64,000 nucleotides of DNA from Streptococcus panodentis. GTDB lineage: Bacteria; Bacillota; Bacilli; Lactobacillales; Streptococcaceae. Under the pieces are notes generated by a model. The model worked only from the letters and a program-made list of their open reading frames with translations, did no database searches and was not told the DNA's origin. The stretch covers positions 62,001-126,000 of the forward strand of contig NZ_QFAY01000002.1 in the NCBI RefSeq assembly GCF_017884005.1, read 5' to 3'. Each line of letters begins with the position of its first letter. Position 1 is the stretch's first letter. Below, one piece after another: positions 44,537 to 53,366 of this stretch. Position numbers and translations under genes: made by a program.

Positions 44537-46283
44537 GAAAACTTCATTATTTAGCCAGATGAAGCCCTATCTCAAAGGCTTCCGGCTTCCTCTCGTCTTG
44601 GCGGTTGCAGGAGCGGTCCTTTCCAATATCATTACTGTTTATGGACCGGAAAGGCTGAAAGAAATCACCAATCTCATTTCAGAGGGATTGGGCAGCACGA
44701 TTGACTTGCAGGCTGTCTCAACAATCTCCTTCTTCTTGGCGGCTCTCTATGTGGCCGGGACCCTTCTCAACTACATTCAGTCCTTTATTATCAGCACGGT
44801 CATCCAGCATTTTTCCAAACGCCTGCGGACTGCCATCGCTGAGAAGATTAACAAGCTGCCTCTGCGCTATTTTGACAGTCATTCGCAGGGAGACACACTT
44901 TCACGAGTGACCAATGACGTGGATACAGTAGGGCAGTCGCTGAACCAAAGTCTAGGCACGGTGATGTCATCTAGTTTACTGCTGATTGCAGTGGCCATCA
45001 CCATGTTCTTTATGAATTGGATTTTGGCCTTGGTAACCATTCTCTCGACGCTCGTCGGCTTTGTCTTTGTTGGTCTCATTATGGGCAAGTCCCAGGGTTA
45101 TTTCACCGCCCAGCAAAACGATCTGGCAGCTGTCAACGGTTACGTGGAGGAGATGTACTCCGGCCATAATGTCGTTACCAGCTATAATGCCATTGAGCAG
45201 TCTAAGGAGCGCTTTGCAGTTCTCAATCACAATCTCTATAATAGTATTTGGAAATCTCAATTTATCTCTGGCATGATGATGCCGCTCATGTTCTTTACGG
45301 GGAATTTTGCCTATGTGCTGGTTATTTTGGTTGGTGCTGCTCTGGCAATTAATGGCTCTATTAGCATCGGAATTATTGTCGCCTTTATGGTTTATGTGCG
45401 GACCTTCTCTCAGCCTTTGTCACAGATTGCCCAAGGTATCACTGTCTTGCAGCAGGCTGGTGCAGCACTGGTTCGTGTCCTTGAATTTCTGGCTGAGCCT
45501 GAGATGGAAGATGACCAGCATAAAGAGCAGCAGCTTGCTGCTGTCAAGGGAGATGTTGCCTTTGAAGATGTCTTCTTCGGTTACAAGCCAGACCAGACGA
45601 TTATTCATGATTTCTCAGCCCAGGCCAAAGCCGGACAGAAGATTGCCATTGTCGGCCCAACGGGTGCTGGTAAGACGACCATTGTCAACCTGCTCATGAA
45701 ATTCTATGAGATTGACAAGGGCCGCATCACCATTGACGGTGTAGACATTAGGCAGATGAGGCGCTCAGAAGTTCACGATGCCTTTTCCATGGTTCTGCAG
45801 GATACATGGCTCTTTGAGGGCAGCATCAAGGACAATCTGGTTTACAATCAAAAGAATGTGCCGGACCAAGCCGTCATTGCGGCTGCCAAGGCTGTCGGCG
45901 TCCACCACTTTATCAAGACCCTGCCGCAGGGCTATGATACAGTCCTGGATGACACGGTCAGCCTGTCTGTCGGTCAGAAGCAGCTGCTAACGATCGCTCG
46001 TGCTCTGCTGAAAGATGCGCCGCTCTTGATTCTGGATGAGGCGACTTCGTCCGTCGATACGCGGACAGAAGAGCTGATCCAGAAGGCGATGGACAAGCTC
46101 ATGGAAGGCCGGACTTCCTTTGTCATTGCCCACCGCCTGTCCACTATCCGCAATGCCGACCTGATTTTGGTCATGCGGGACGGCAATATCATCGAGCAGG
46201 GCAATCATGATGAACTGATGGCTCAGCGCGGCTTCTATGCCGACCTCTACAACAGTCAGTTTGTGGAGGAAGATGCGGGCTAA
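44526..46283 (+). CDS. Multidrug ABC exporter subunit with canonical Walker B
   Basis: This 585-aa partner subunit has six membrane segments, Walker A GPTGAGKTTI, signature LSVGQKQLLTIARALL (Val replacing the first Gly), Walker B LLILDEATSSVD and H-loop IAHRL. In heterodimeric exporters the degenerate signature pairs with the degenerate Walker B of the partner, so only one site is fully catalytic, in agreement with the preceding gene. It is followed by a terminator. Confidence 0.9.
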   Translation: MENKKTSLFSQMKPYLKGFRLPLVLAVAGAVLSNIITVYGPERLKEITNLISEGLGSTIDLQAVSTISFFLAALYVAGTLLNYIQSFIISTVIQHFSKRLRTAIAEKINKLPLRYFDSHSQGDTLSRVTNDVDTVGQSLNQSLGTVMSSSLLLIAVAITMFFMNWILALVTILSTLVGFVFVGLIMGKSQGYFTAQQNDLAAVNGYVEEMYSGHNVVTSYNAIEQSKERFAVLNHNLYNSIWKSQFISGMMMPLMFFTGNFAYVLVILVGAALAINGSISIGIIVAFMVYVRTFSQPLSQIAQGITVLQQAGAALVRVLEFLAEPEMEDDQHKEQQLAAVKGDVAFEDVFFGYKPDQTIIHDFSAQAKAGQKIAIVGPTGAGKTTIVNLLMKFYEIDKGRITIDGVDIRQMRRSEVHDAFSMVLQDTWLFEGSIKDNLVYNQKNVPDQAVIAAAKAVGVHHFIKTLPQGYDTVLDDTVSLSVGQKQLLTIARALLKDAPLLILDEATSSVDTRTEELIQKAMDKLMEGRTSFVIAHRLSTIRNADLILVMRDGNIIEQGNHDELMAQRGFYADLYNSQFVEEDAG

Positions 46284-46293
46284 TGCTCAAATA

Positions 46294-46329
46294 AAACATC
46301 AGGAATGTTCCTTTTCCTGATGTTTTTTT
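46294..46329 (+). terminator. Terminator of the multidrug exporter operon
   Basis: AAACATCAGGAA pairs with TTCCTGATGTTT around TGTTCCTT, followed by five or more T. Confidence 0.85.
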
Positions 46330-46415
46330 AATTTAACAGAATTGTAAGAAATGCTCAGTTTTCAGTGAGCACGTCCTAAATACCTAACTTTTTTCGCTGG
46401 TGCTCCAGGAAAAAC

Positions 46416-46444
46416 TTGACAGCTTTTGTTGTTTATATTAAAAT
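46416..46444 (+). promoter_or_regulatory. Promoter of the cobalamin operon
   Basis: TTGACA (46416-46421) and TAAAAT (46439-46444) are separated by 17 bases. The predicted transcript starts near 46451. The leader up to cbiA is about 130 nt and includes the antitermination element. Confidence 0.75.
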
Positions 46445-46468
46445 AAATTTAATATAAGAACTGAAAGC

Positions 46469-46514
46469 GAACACAACGGAGTGTTTGTTCTATATCTATG
46501 TGAGCAACGGTGCT
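46469..46514 (+). promoter_or_regulatory. Dual-hairpin ANTAR (EutV-type) antitermination element
   Basis: Hairpin 1 has stem AACAC/GTGTT (46470-46474 with 46481-46485) and hexaloop AACGGA. Hairpin 2 has stem AGC/GCT (46503-46505 with 46512-46514) and hexaloop AACGGT. Both loops have A at position 1 and G at position 4, the residues known to matter for ANTAR protein recognition. Hairpin 2 shares bases 46510-46514 with the 5' arm of the terminator, so the two are mutually exclusive. The cognate regulator is not in this window. Confidence 0.75.
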
Positions 46515-46555
46515 GCAAAAAATAAAACTTCTTTATTTTTTGCAGCACTTTTTTT
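46510..46555 (+). terminator. Regulated intrinsic terminator in the cobalamin leader
   Basis: A perfect 17-bp stem (46510-46526 with 46532-46548, GTGCTGCAAAAAATAAA and its complement) with loop ACTTC is followed by seven T. It would stop transcription 24 nt before the cbiA start unless hairpin 2 of the dual-hairpin element forms. Confidence 0.88.
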
Positions 46556-46578
46556 ATCAGCGAATCTGGAGTAAAGTG

Positions 46579-47937
46579 ATGAAGCAATTGATGCTGGCCG
46601 GTGTTTCCAGCGGTGTCGGAAAGACCACAGTTACCCTAGGTATTTTGAAAGCTCTGGCAGACAGAGGTTATCAGGTTCAGCCTTATAAGGTCGGACCGGA
46701 TTATATTGATACAGCTTATCATAGCCGGATTACCAAGCGGCCGTCACGGAATGTGGACAGTTTTATGATAGCAGACGATCAGAGTCTGGCTTGGTCCTAC
46801 TATAAATGGCATGGAGATGCGGATGTGGCAGTGGTTGAGGGCGTCATGGGGCTCTTTGATGGTCTGGGAACGGACAAGGACTGCGCATCTTCGGCTTCTG
46901 TTGCCAAGAAGCTGGGGATTCCGGTTGTACTCATTATCGATGGCAAGGCAACCTCTACCTCGGCAGCGGCTATGGTGCACGGTTTTGCGACTTTTGATCC
47001 GGATCTGGACATTGCCGGTGTCATCATCAATCGGGCGGCTTCACAGACCCACTATGAACTGATCAAGGGGGCCATTGAGCGCTATACGGATGTAGAAGTG
47101 CTGGGCTATCTGCCCAAGAATGCGGCAGCAGAGCTTCCTTCGCGGCATCTGGGCTTGATTCCAGATGTAGAAATGGACGATCTGGACCATCGCTTTGAGG
47201 AGCTGGGAGCCGCTGCTGCGGAGCATATTGACCTAGACAGGCTGCTGGAAAAGGCAGAACTGCCGGATAAGCAGATGGCCAATCCTTTTCATATCCGCAA
47301 CGATGAGCCGCTGACTCTGGCCTATGCTTTGGATGATGCCTTCCACTTTTACTACGAAGACAATCTGGACTTTCTAAGAGAGCTCAAGGTTCAGCTGCTG
47401 CCCTTCAGTCCCTTGCGAGACAGGGAATTGCCAGCTGCGGATGCTTATTATTTTGGAGGCGGCTTTCCGGAAGTTTATGCGCAGAAACTGATGGATAATG
47501 CCGGCTTTCGGGCTTCGGTCCGGAGGGCTCATGAGCAGGGACGGCCCATCTACGCAGAATGCGGCGGTCTCATGTATCTGGGAGAACGGCTGGAGACAGA
47601 GGGCAAGGTCTATGAAATGGTCGGTATTTTCAAGGGCAAGAGCCTGATGACTCCCGGTTTGAAAAGCTTTGGCTACTGTCAGGCGGAGACGCAGGCAGTC
47701 AGTCTGTTTGGTCCCAAAGGGACAGCGGTCAGAGGACATGAATTTCACCATTCGGTCTTTGAGACGGAGGAAGAGACAGTCCTCAAGCTGGAGAAGATCA
47801 GGGACGGTCAGGTCGTAGCTGCCTGGACAGGCGGCTATCAGAAAGGGCGGACTTTTGCCAGCTACCTGCATGTTCATTTCTATCAGGACGAGCAGCTGCT
47901 GGCCAGCTGGCTGGACTACATCAAAGAGGCGAAGTGA
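46579..47937 (+). CDS. cbiA: Cobyrinate a,c-diamide synthase (CbiA)
   Basis: This 452-aa enzyme amidates carboxylates a and c of cobyrinate using glutamine and ATP. The N-terminal P-loop GVSSGVGKTT is at residues 8-17, and the C-terminal class I amidotransferase domain has Cys328 in AECGGLMYLG. A longer frame back to 46510 begins inside the terminator hairpin. The Met at 46579 has GGAG seven bases upstream and is the real start. It is the first gene of the operon, under the ANTAR-type leader. Confidence 0.95.
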   Translation: MKQLMLAGVSSGVGKTTVTLGILKALADRGYQVQPYKVGPDYIDTAYHSRITKRPSRNVDSFMIADDQSLAWSYYKWHGDADVAVVEGVMGLFDGLGTDKDCASSASVAKKLGIPVVLIIDGKATSTSAAAMVHGFATFDPDLDIAGVIINRAASQTHYELIKGAIERYTDVEVLGYLPKNAAAELPSRHLGLIPDVEMDDLDHRFEELGAAAAEHIDLDRLLEKAELPDKQMANPFHIRNDEPLTLAYALDDAFHFYYEDNLDFLRELKVQLLPFSPLRDRELPAADAYYFGGGFPEVYAQKLMDNAGFRASVRRAHEQGRPIYAECGGLMYLGERLETEGKVYEMVGIFKGKSLMTPGLKSFGYCQAETQAVSLFGPKGTAVRGHEFHHSVFETEEETVLKLEKIRDGQVVAAWTGGYQKGRTFASYLHVHFYQDEQLLASWLDYIKEAK

Positions 47938-47938
47938 T

Positions 47939-48889
47939 ATGGTACTCATTGCAATTTTTCTGGCTGTCTTGCTGGACTGGCTGCTTGGCGATCCCTACAG
48001 CTGGCCTCATCCTGTTAAGTGGATGGGTTCCTATATTTATTTATGTATGCGCTTGCAGAATAAACGGCCGCTCCCGCCTTATCTGTTTGGACTTTTTCTC
48101 TGGCTGACGACAGTCGGTCTGTCTCTGGGGCTGACCTATGGGCTGCTCTGGCTGGCTGGCCTGGTCCATCCTGCCCTCTACTGGGCTGTCTGGATCTACC
48201 TGGCTTATGCCAGTCTGGCAGCGAAAAGTCTGGCCTTTGAGGCTCGTAAGGTCTATCAGACGCTCAAGTTTGGCAGCTTGGAAGAGGCCAGAAAGCAAGT
48301 GGGCATGATTGTCGGTCGGGAGACGGCTCAGCTGACAGCAGAGGAAATCAGCAAGGCGACGATTGAGACGGTCGCTGAAAATACCAGCGACGGGGTCATT
48401 GGTCCTCTGCTCTGCCTTTTTCTGGGCGGGCCGGTTTTCGCCATGACCTACAAGGCCATCAATACACTGGATTCGATGGTGGGCTATCAGACGGCCAAAT
48501 ACCGGAAGATTGGCTTAGTATCTGCCAGAATGGATGATCTGGCCAACCTGATTCCAGCACGGCTGACCTGGCTTTTCTTGATTCTCAGCAGTCAGATCTT
48601 GCTGCTGGATGTCAAAGGGGCCCTGCGGATTGGCTGGCGAGACCGCTACCAGCATGCCAGTCCCAACAGTGCTTTTTCAGAAGCCGTTGTGGCAGGCGCT
48701 TTGGGCATTCAGCTGGGCGGGCCGCATGTCTATCACGGAGAGCTGGTGGACAAGCCGACCATTGGACAGGCGGCGAGACAGGTAGAGGCTGAGGATATTC
48801 AGACGGCCGTCTCCCTGCTCTATACCGCCACCATGACGGGGCTGATTCTCTTTTCTGTTTTTTACCTACTAAAGCAAGTATATTTCTAG
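47939..48889 (+). CDS. cbiB: Adenosylcobinamide-phosphate synthase (CbiB)
   Basis: This 316-aa integral membrane protein attaches (R)-1-amino-2-propanol (or its phosphate) to adenosylcobyrate. Family motifs are LLGDPYSWPHPVKWMG near the N-terminus, TVAENTSDGVIGPL and SPNSAFSEAVVAGALGIQLG. It starts one base after the cbiA stop. Frame-open sequence upstream (47855) lies inside cbiA and is not used. Confidence 0.95.
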   Translation: MVLIAIFLAVLLDWLLGDPYSWPHPVKWMGSYIYLCMRLQNKRPLPPYLFGLFLWLTTVGLSLGLTYGLLWLAGLVHPALYWAVWIYLAYASLAAKSLAFEARKVYQTLKFGSLEEARKQVGMIVGRETAQLTAEEISKATIETVAENTSDGVIGPLLCLFLGGPVFAMTYKAINTLDSMVGYQTAKYRKIGLVSARMDDLANLIPARLTWLFLILSSQILLLDVKGALRIGWRDRYQHASPNSAFSEAVVAGALGIQLGGPHVYHGELVDKPTIGQAARQVEAEDIQTAVSLLYTATMTGLILFSVFYLLKQVYF

Positions 48890-48898
48890 GAGCAAGCT

Positions 48899-49597
48899 AT
48901 GGCATATATACAAAATCCTTCCTCCATCGAGGAAAAGAGCTTTCAAATTATTCAGTCTATGATTGCTGAAAAAGACCCTGATTATGTCTTTCGCTCGGAA
49001 ATGGAAGAATCCATCATCAAGCGGGCCATCCATACGACGGGGGATTTTGACTATCTCTACACCATGCGCTTTGAGCACGGCGTTCTGGAAAAGATAGAGG
49101 AGGTTCTCAGAGCCAAGGGCACCATCCTGCTGGACTCGACCATCTCTCTCAATGGGATTAATAAGCGAGTTCTTGACCAGCTAGGTGTAAGCTACCGCTG
49201 TTTGATCAGTGATGAGGAAGTGGTGCAGCTGGCCAAGGAGAAGCAGATTACCAGAGCCATGGCGGCTGTTGAGGTAGCGGCTGGGATTGAAGGGCCCAAG
49301 ATTTTTGCCTTTGGCGGTGCTCCGACGGCTCTGTCCTATCTGATCGAGCTGGCTGAGCAGGGACGGATCAAAGCCGACGCGGTGATTGGTGTCCCAGTTG
49401 GCTTTATCCATGTCGAAGAATCCAAGGAAGAGCTGCTCCAGTCGGGTCTTCCGGCCATTGTCAATCTAGGCAGAAAGGGCGGCAGCACCATTGTGGTAGG
49501 CATCCTCAATGCCGTCATCTATCAGCTGAGAGCAGTCGTGACGGACGATTATGTCCGCTACTCTACACCGTCCAGTCAAAAGGAAGGAGAAGGCTAG
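48899..49597 (+). CDS. cbiC: Precorrin-8X/cobalt-precorrin-8 methylmutase (CbiC), canonical copy
   Basis: This 232-aa enzyme moves the C11 methyl group to C12, making cobyrinate. The conserved His is at residue 45 (KRAIHTTGDFDYLY), corresponding to the catalytic His of CobH/CbiC. KGGSTIVVGILNAV is the conserved C-terminal segment. It is followed with no gap by a paralogue that lacks this His. GGAGC precedes the start. Confidence 0.92.
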   Translation: MAYIQNPSSIEEKSFQIIQSMIAEKDPDYVFRSEMEESIIKRAIHTTGDFDYLYTMRFEHGVLEKIEEVLRAKGTILLDSTISLNGINKRVLDQLGVSYRCLISDEEVVQLAKEKQITRAMAAVEVAAGIEGPKIFAFGGAPTALSYLIELAEQGRIKADAVIGVPVGFIHVEESKEELLQSGLPAIVNLGRKGGSTIVVGILNAVIYQLRAVVTDDYVRYSTPSSQKEGEG

Positions 49598-50302
49598 ATG
49601 GCTTATCTAAAAGCAGGACATCAGATAGAAGAAGCGAGTTTTAGCAAGATTCAGGAAATCATTGACCAAGAGCATCCGGATATTCGGTTTTCAGATCCTT
49701 TCGAGGAAGCGGTGCTCAAGCGGGTCGTCTTTGCCAGTGCGGACTTTGACTACCTCTACAATATCAAGTTTTCCAATCAGGTCATGGACAGGATCCTCTA
49801 TGTCCTCCGACATCGGGGCACGATTTTTACCGATACGACCATGGTGCTGGGCGGTTTTAATAAGAAACTGCTGGATGGCTTGGGTGTGGCCTATCGCTGT
49901 CTGGTCAATGAGCCGGAAGTTTTTCGGGAGGCCAAGGAAAAGGGGATTACCCGCTCTATGGCTGCGGTGGAATATGCGGCTAAGGTGGCCGGTCCTAAGC
50001 TCTTTGTCTTTGGCAATGCTCCAACCTCTATCTTTAAGGTACTGGACATGGTGGAAGAGGGGAGCCTGCAGCCGGACGCGGTCATCGGTGTGCCGGTCGG
50101 CTTTGTCGGAGCAGCAGAGTCCAAGCTCAAGCTGCATGAAAGCGCGGTGCCATCAATTGCAGCCCTGGGCCAAAAGGGCGGCAGCACCATTGCGGCAGCG
50201 GTGGTCAATGCCATCCTCTATCAGCTCGAGCTGGGGACCAGCGACTATGAGCGCTTCAGGGTTGCCAGACCTGAGCAGGCTTCAGAAAAGAGAGGGGGCT
50301 GA
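49598..50302 (+). CDS. CbiC paralogue with the presumed catalytic His replaced by Phe
   Basis: This 234-aa protein aligns end to end with the preceding CbiC and without gaps over the first 50 residues. Shared segments are FDYLY, GVAYRCLV, SMAAVEYAAKVAGPK, AVIGVPVGF and QKGGSTIAAA. Residue 45 is Phe (codon TTT, 49730-49732) in KRVVFASADFDYLY, where CbiC enzymes have the His that protonates the ring. It starts right after the first copy's stop and has no frameshift, so it is maintained. It may form a heteromer, act as a corrin carrier, or have another activity. Confidence 0.85.
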   Translation: MAYLKAGHQIEEASFSKIQEIIDQEHPDIRFSDPFEEAVLKRVVFASADFDYLYNIKFSNQVMDRILYVLRHRGTIFTDTTMVLGGFNKKLLDGLGVAYRCLVNEPEVFREAKEKGITRSMAAVEYAAKVAGPKLFVFGNAPTSIFKVLDMVEEGSLQPDAVIGVPVGFVGAAESKLKLHESAVPSIAALGQKGGSTIAAAVVNAILYQLELGTSDYERFRVARPEQASEKRGG

Positions 50303-50304
50303 CC

Positions 50305-51429
50305 ATGGACGAATACGCTTATGTCAACGGAAAGAAACTAAAAAAAGGCTTTACGACCGGCACCTGTGCAACGGCAGCAACCGTCGCTGCTCTGAGCATG
50401 ATTTTAAACCAGGAAACAGAAGAAAAGGTCACTGTACACACGGCTTCGGGCGTGGAAGTGACCATGGAGGTTCACAAGTCTTCTTTTGGAGCAGAGGAGG
50501 CAACCGCTGCTATTGAAAAAGACGGCGGCGATGATGCGGATGCGACGCATGGACTCTTGATCTACTCGACGGTGACCCTCCTGCCGGATCAGACAGAGAT
50601 TGAAATCGACGGCGGTCAGGGAGTCGGGCGCGTGACAGAGAAGGGCCTGGCCTGCGATGTCGGCATGGCGGCCATCAATCCGACTCCTCGGCGAATGATT
50701 GAGCAGCATGTCCGCGAGATTATCGGTCCCAACTGCGGGGCGCGGGTTATCATTTCCGTACCTGGAGGGGAGGAGACGGCCAAGCTGACCTATAATTCCC
50801 GGCTGGGCATTGTCGGCGGCATCTCTATCCTCGGAACGACTGGGATTGTCAATCCCATGTCTGAGGACAGCTGGAAGGCGGCTATCACTATTGAGCTGAC
50901 CATGCTCTACAATCAAGGGCATCGCTCGGTCGTTCTGGTGCCGGGGAACTACGGGGAAGACTTTGCGACCAAGACCTTGGGGATTCCGGTCGGGCGCATC
51001 GTTAATATGAGCAACTTTGTCGGGCATGTCCTCAAGGAAGTCCAGCGCATCGGCTTTACCAAGGTTTTGATGGTGGGGCACATGGGCAAGTTTGTGAAGG
51101 TGGCAGCTGGGATTTTCTCTACCCACAGCAAGGACTCGGATGCCCGTATGGAAACGCTGGTGGCTAATCTAGCCCTGATGGGGGCGCCCATGGAGCTGCT
51201 GGAAAAAGTTGATAAGTGCTTGACGACCGAGGCAGCTGGAACAGCTATTGAAGCTTTTTCCTACGAAGGCGTCTATCAGATCTTGGCGGATAAAATCAAG
51301 GCTAGAAGTGAGCGGCTGCTCCGTTATCGTAAGCCGGAAGTCAGCATTGAAGTGGTGGTCTTTGGGACCGAGGCAGGCTATCTGGCCTCAACCCAGCCCC
51401 TAGAGCAGATAAAGGAGGAATGGACATGA
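50305..51429 (+). CDS. cbiD: Cobalt-precorrin-5B C1-methyltransferase (CbiD)
   Basis: This 374-aa enzyme methylates C1 of the corrin ring in the anaerobic pathway. The hallmark KGFTTGTCATAATVAAL lies near residues 14-30, and GTTGIVNPMSEDSWKAAI is also typical. The start at 50305 lies two bases after the preceding stop. It overlaps cbiE by four bases (ATGA). Confidence 0.95.
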   Translation: MDEYAYVNGKKLKKGFTTGTCATAATVAALSMILNQETEEKVTVHTASGVEVTMEVHKSSFGAEEATAAIEKDGGDDADATHGLLIYSTVTLLPDQTEIEIDGGQGVGRVTEKGLACDVGMAAINPTPRRMIEQHVREIIGPNCGARVIISVPGGEETAKLTYNSRLGIVGGISILGTTGIVNPMSEDSWKAAITIELTMLYNQGHRSVVLVPGNYGEDFATKTLGIPVGRIVNMSNFVGHVLKEVQRIGFTKVLMVGHMGKFVKVAAGIFSTHSKDSDARMETLVANLALMGAPMELLEKVDKCLTTEAAGTAIEAFSYEGVYQILADKIKARSERLLRYRKPEVSIEVVVFGTEAGYLASTQPLEQIKEEWT

Positions 51430-52052
51430 TTTATGTCATCGGAATCGGTCCGGGAGATCCGAGCTATGGTCTTCTGGGTCAGGAAGCCTATTTTGAGAAG
51501 GCAGACCGTATTTTAGGCAGTGAGCGGCATCTGGAAATCCTGCCGCCGGCTTATCGGGATAAGGGCCTGGTCCCTCCTAAAAAATTAGCTGCGCTGGCGG
51601 AATTGCTGGAAAGCTTTGGGGAGGAGGAACAGATCCTCTATCTGGCATCGGGTGATCCGCTGATCTATGGTTTGGGCAAGTGGCTGTCAGAGAAATTCAA
51701 AGGGCGCGTGGTTATCTCGCCGGGTATCAGTGCCATGCAGTATCTGGCCAGCAGGATTGCCCTGCCGATGAACGATGCCTATCTGACCAGCAGCCATGCC
51801 AAGACACCTAACTTTGACCTGATTATGAGTTTGCCAAAGGTCTTTATGGTGACGGACCAGAAAGTCGGTCCCTATGAGATTGCTCAGGAGGCGATAAAAA
51901 GAGGCTTGGATAAGCTGCTGGTCATCGGTGAGCAGCTGAGCTATGATGATGAGCGCATTAGCATTCTGCCTGCAAGTGAGGTAGAAGACAGAGACTATGA
52001 GATGAATGTGGTGGTGGTGCTAGATGAAGGATTCGGAATTTATCAGGGCTAA
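51426..52052 (+). CDS. cbiE: Cobalt-precorrin-7 C5-methyltransferase (CbiE)
   Basis: This 208-aa SAM-dependent tetrapyrrole methylase has the N-terminal motif IGIGPGDPSYG and a central ASGDPLIYGLG. It methylates C5; CbiT supplies the C15 methylation and decarboxylation. AAAGGAGG is eight bases before the ATG at 51426, which is favoured over the ATG at 51420. It overlaps cbiT by 29 bp. Confidence 0.93.
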   Translation: MIYVIGIGPGDPSYGLLGQEAYFEKADRILGSERHLEILPPAYRDKGLVPPKKLAALAELLESFGEEEQILYLASGDPLIYGLGKWLSEKFKGRVVISPGISAMQYLASRIALPMNDAYLTSSHAKTPNFDLIMSLPKVFMVTDQKVGPYEIAQEAIKRGLDKLLVIGEQLSYDDERISILPASEVEDRDYEMNVVVVLDEGFGIYQG

Positions 52053-52593
52053 AGTCCCTATGACTAAGGAAGAAGTCAGGGCCATCAGTTTGGATAAGTT
52101 GGAGCTGCATCGGGCCAAGCGCATGCTGGATGTCGGCTCTGGCACCGGCAGTGTCACAATTCAGGCAGCCCGAACCTATCCAGAACTGGAAGTAGCAGCC
52201 GTGGAGCGCAATGAAGAGGCGCTGGCCCTGACGCGGGAAAATATCCAGCATTTTGGCTGCAGCAATGTCCGTCTCTATCCAGGACTGGCGCCGATTGAGC
52301 TGGAGGGCAGTTTCGATGCAGTCTTTGTCGGCGGAACCGGGGGCAATATGCAGGAGATCTTCGACTGGTGCGCTCGGATCATGGAGCCTGGCGGCCGGCT
52401 GGTTTTGAATTTTATCCTGCTGGAGAATGCTCTGGAAGCAGCCCAAATCGCCGAGCAGATGGACTGGGAGGAGCTTGAGATTGTCTCGGTTCAGGCCAGC
52501 CGCTGGACGGGACTGGGCAAGGGGCACTATTTCAAGCCTCAAAATCCAACCATCATTGTATCCTGTAAGAAAAAAGAAAGGGAGGGTGACTGA
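52024..52593 (+). CDS. cbiT: Cobalt-precorrin-6B C15-methyltransferase, decarboxylating (CbiT)
   Basis: This 189-aa class I SAM methyltransferase has [18 protein letters not shown] at the N-terminus and the SAM loop [15 protein letters not shown] near residue 36. The start MKDSEF matches the usual CbiT beginning despite the 29-bp overlap with cbiE. It ends with a TGA that overlaps the cbiF start. Confidence 0.94.
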   Translation: MKDSEFIRAKVPMTKEEVRAISLDKLELHRAKRMLDVGSGTGSVTIQAARTYPELEVAAVERNEEALALTRENIQHFGCSNVRLYPGLAPIELEGSFDAVFVGGTGGNMQEIFDWCARIMEPGGRLVLNFILLENALEAAQIAEQMDWEELEIVSVQASRWTGLGKGHYFKPQNPTIIVSCKKKEREGD

Positions 52594-53366
52594 TGGCCAA
52601 AGTACACTTTGTTGGAGCTGGACCGGGGGATGTGGAGCTGATCACGCTCAAGGGCTATAGGCAGCTGTCTCAGGCTGATGTGGTCATTTATGCAGGCTCT
52701 CTGGTCAATCCGGACCTGCTGAGCTACTGCAAGGAAGGGGCTGAGATTCATGACAGCGCCAGCATGCATTTGATGGAAATCATCGATGTCATGGAGGCCG
52801 GAGTCCAGGCTGGGAAAGAGGTGGTTCGCCTGCAGACAGGAGATTTCTCCATCTACGGCTCCATTCGGGAGCAGACCGAGGAGATGAAGAAACGCGGCAT
52901 TGACTTTGACTGTACGCCGGGTGTCAGCTCTTTTCTGGGGGCAGCCTCCAGTATCGGGACAGAGTACACGGTGCCCGAAGTCTCTCAAAGCCTCATCATC
53001 ACTCGGATGGCTGGCCGGACACCTGTGCCGGATCGGGAGGCTTTGCGGAGCTATGCCCAGCACCGGACCTCTATGGCGATCTTCCTGTCGGTTCAGGGAA
53101 TCGAAAAGGTGGTCAGCGAGCTGATAGAGGGCGGCTATCCTCCAGAAACGCCTGTGGCTGTTATTTACAAGGCTACCTGGCCGGATGAGAAGAAGGTCTT
53201 TGGCGATTTGACAAACATTGCTGACAAGGTCAAGGAAGCTAAGATTAGAAAGACAGCCCTGATCCTAGTCGGTGACTTCTTGGGTGAGGAATTTTACTAT
53301 TCCAAGCTCTACCATGCAGATTTTCAGCATGAGTTTAGACGGGGGAAGAGCCGCCATGCCAAGTGA
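52593..53366 (+). CDS. cbiF: Cobalt-precorrin-4 C11-methyltransferase (CbiF)
   Basis: This 257-aa tetrapyrrole methylase has [14 protein letters not shown] at the start, [16 protein letters not shown] in the middle, and [20 protein letters not shown]. It methylates C11. The start overlaps the cbiT stop by one base and the end overlaps cbiG by 11 bases, so the cbiD-E-T-F-G block is tightly coupled. Confidence 0.95.
   Translation: MAKVHFVGAGPGDVELITLKGYRQLSQADVVIYAGSLVNPDLLSYCKEGAEIHDSASMHLMEIIDVMEAGVQAGKEVVRLQTGDFSIYGSIREQTEEMKKRGIDFDCTPGVSSFLGAASSIGTEYTVPEVSQSLIITRMAGRTPVPDREALRSYAQHRTSMAIFLSVQGIEKVVSELIEGGYPPETPVAVIYKATWPDEKKVFGDLTNIADKVKEAKIRKTALILVGDFLGEEFYYSKLYHADFQHEFRRGKSRHAK

Noticed and set aside
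46510..46578. N-terminal extension of cbiA from a GTG at 46510
   Set aside because: The extension is encoded by the terminator hairpin and its U tract; the P-loop family start and Shine-Dalgarno fit 46579.
46300..46578. Cobalamin riboswitch before cbiA
   Set aside because: I found no B12-box-like GCCACTG and no room for the multi-helix core in the about 130-nt leader, which is filled by the dual hairpins and terminator.
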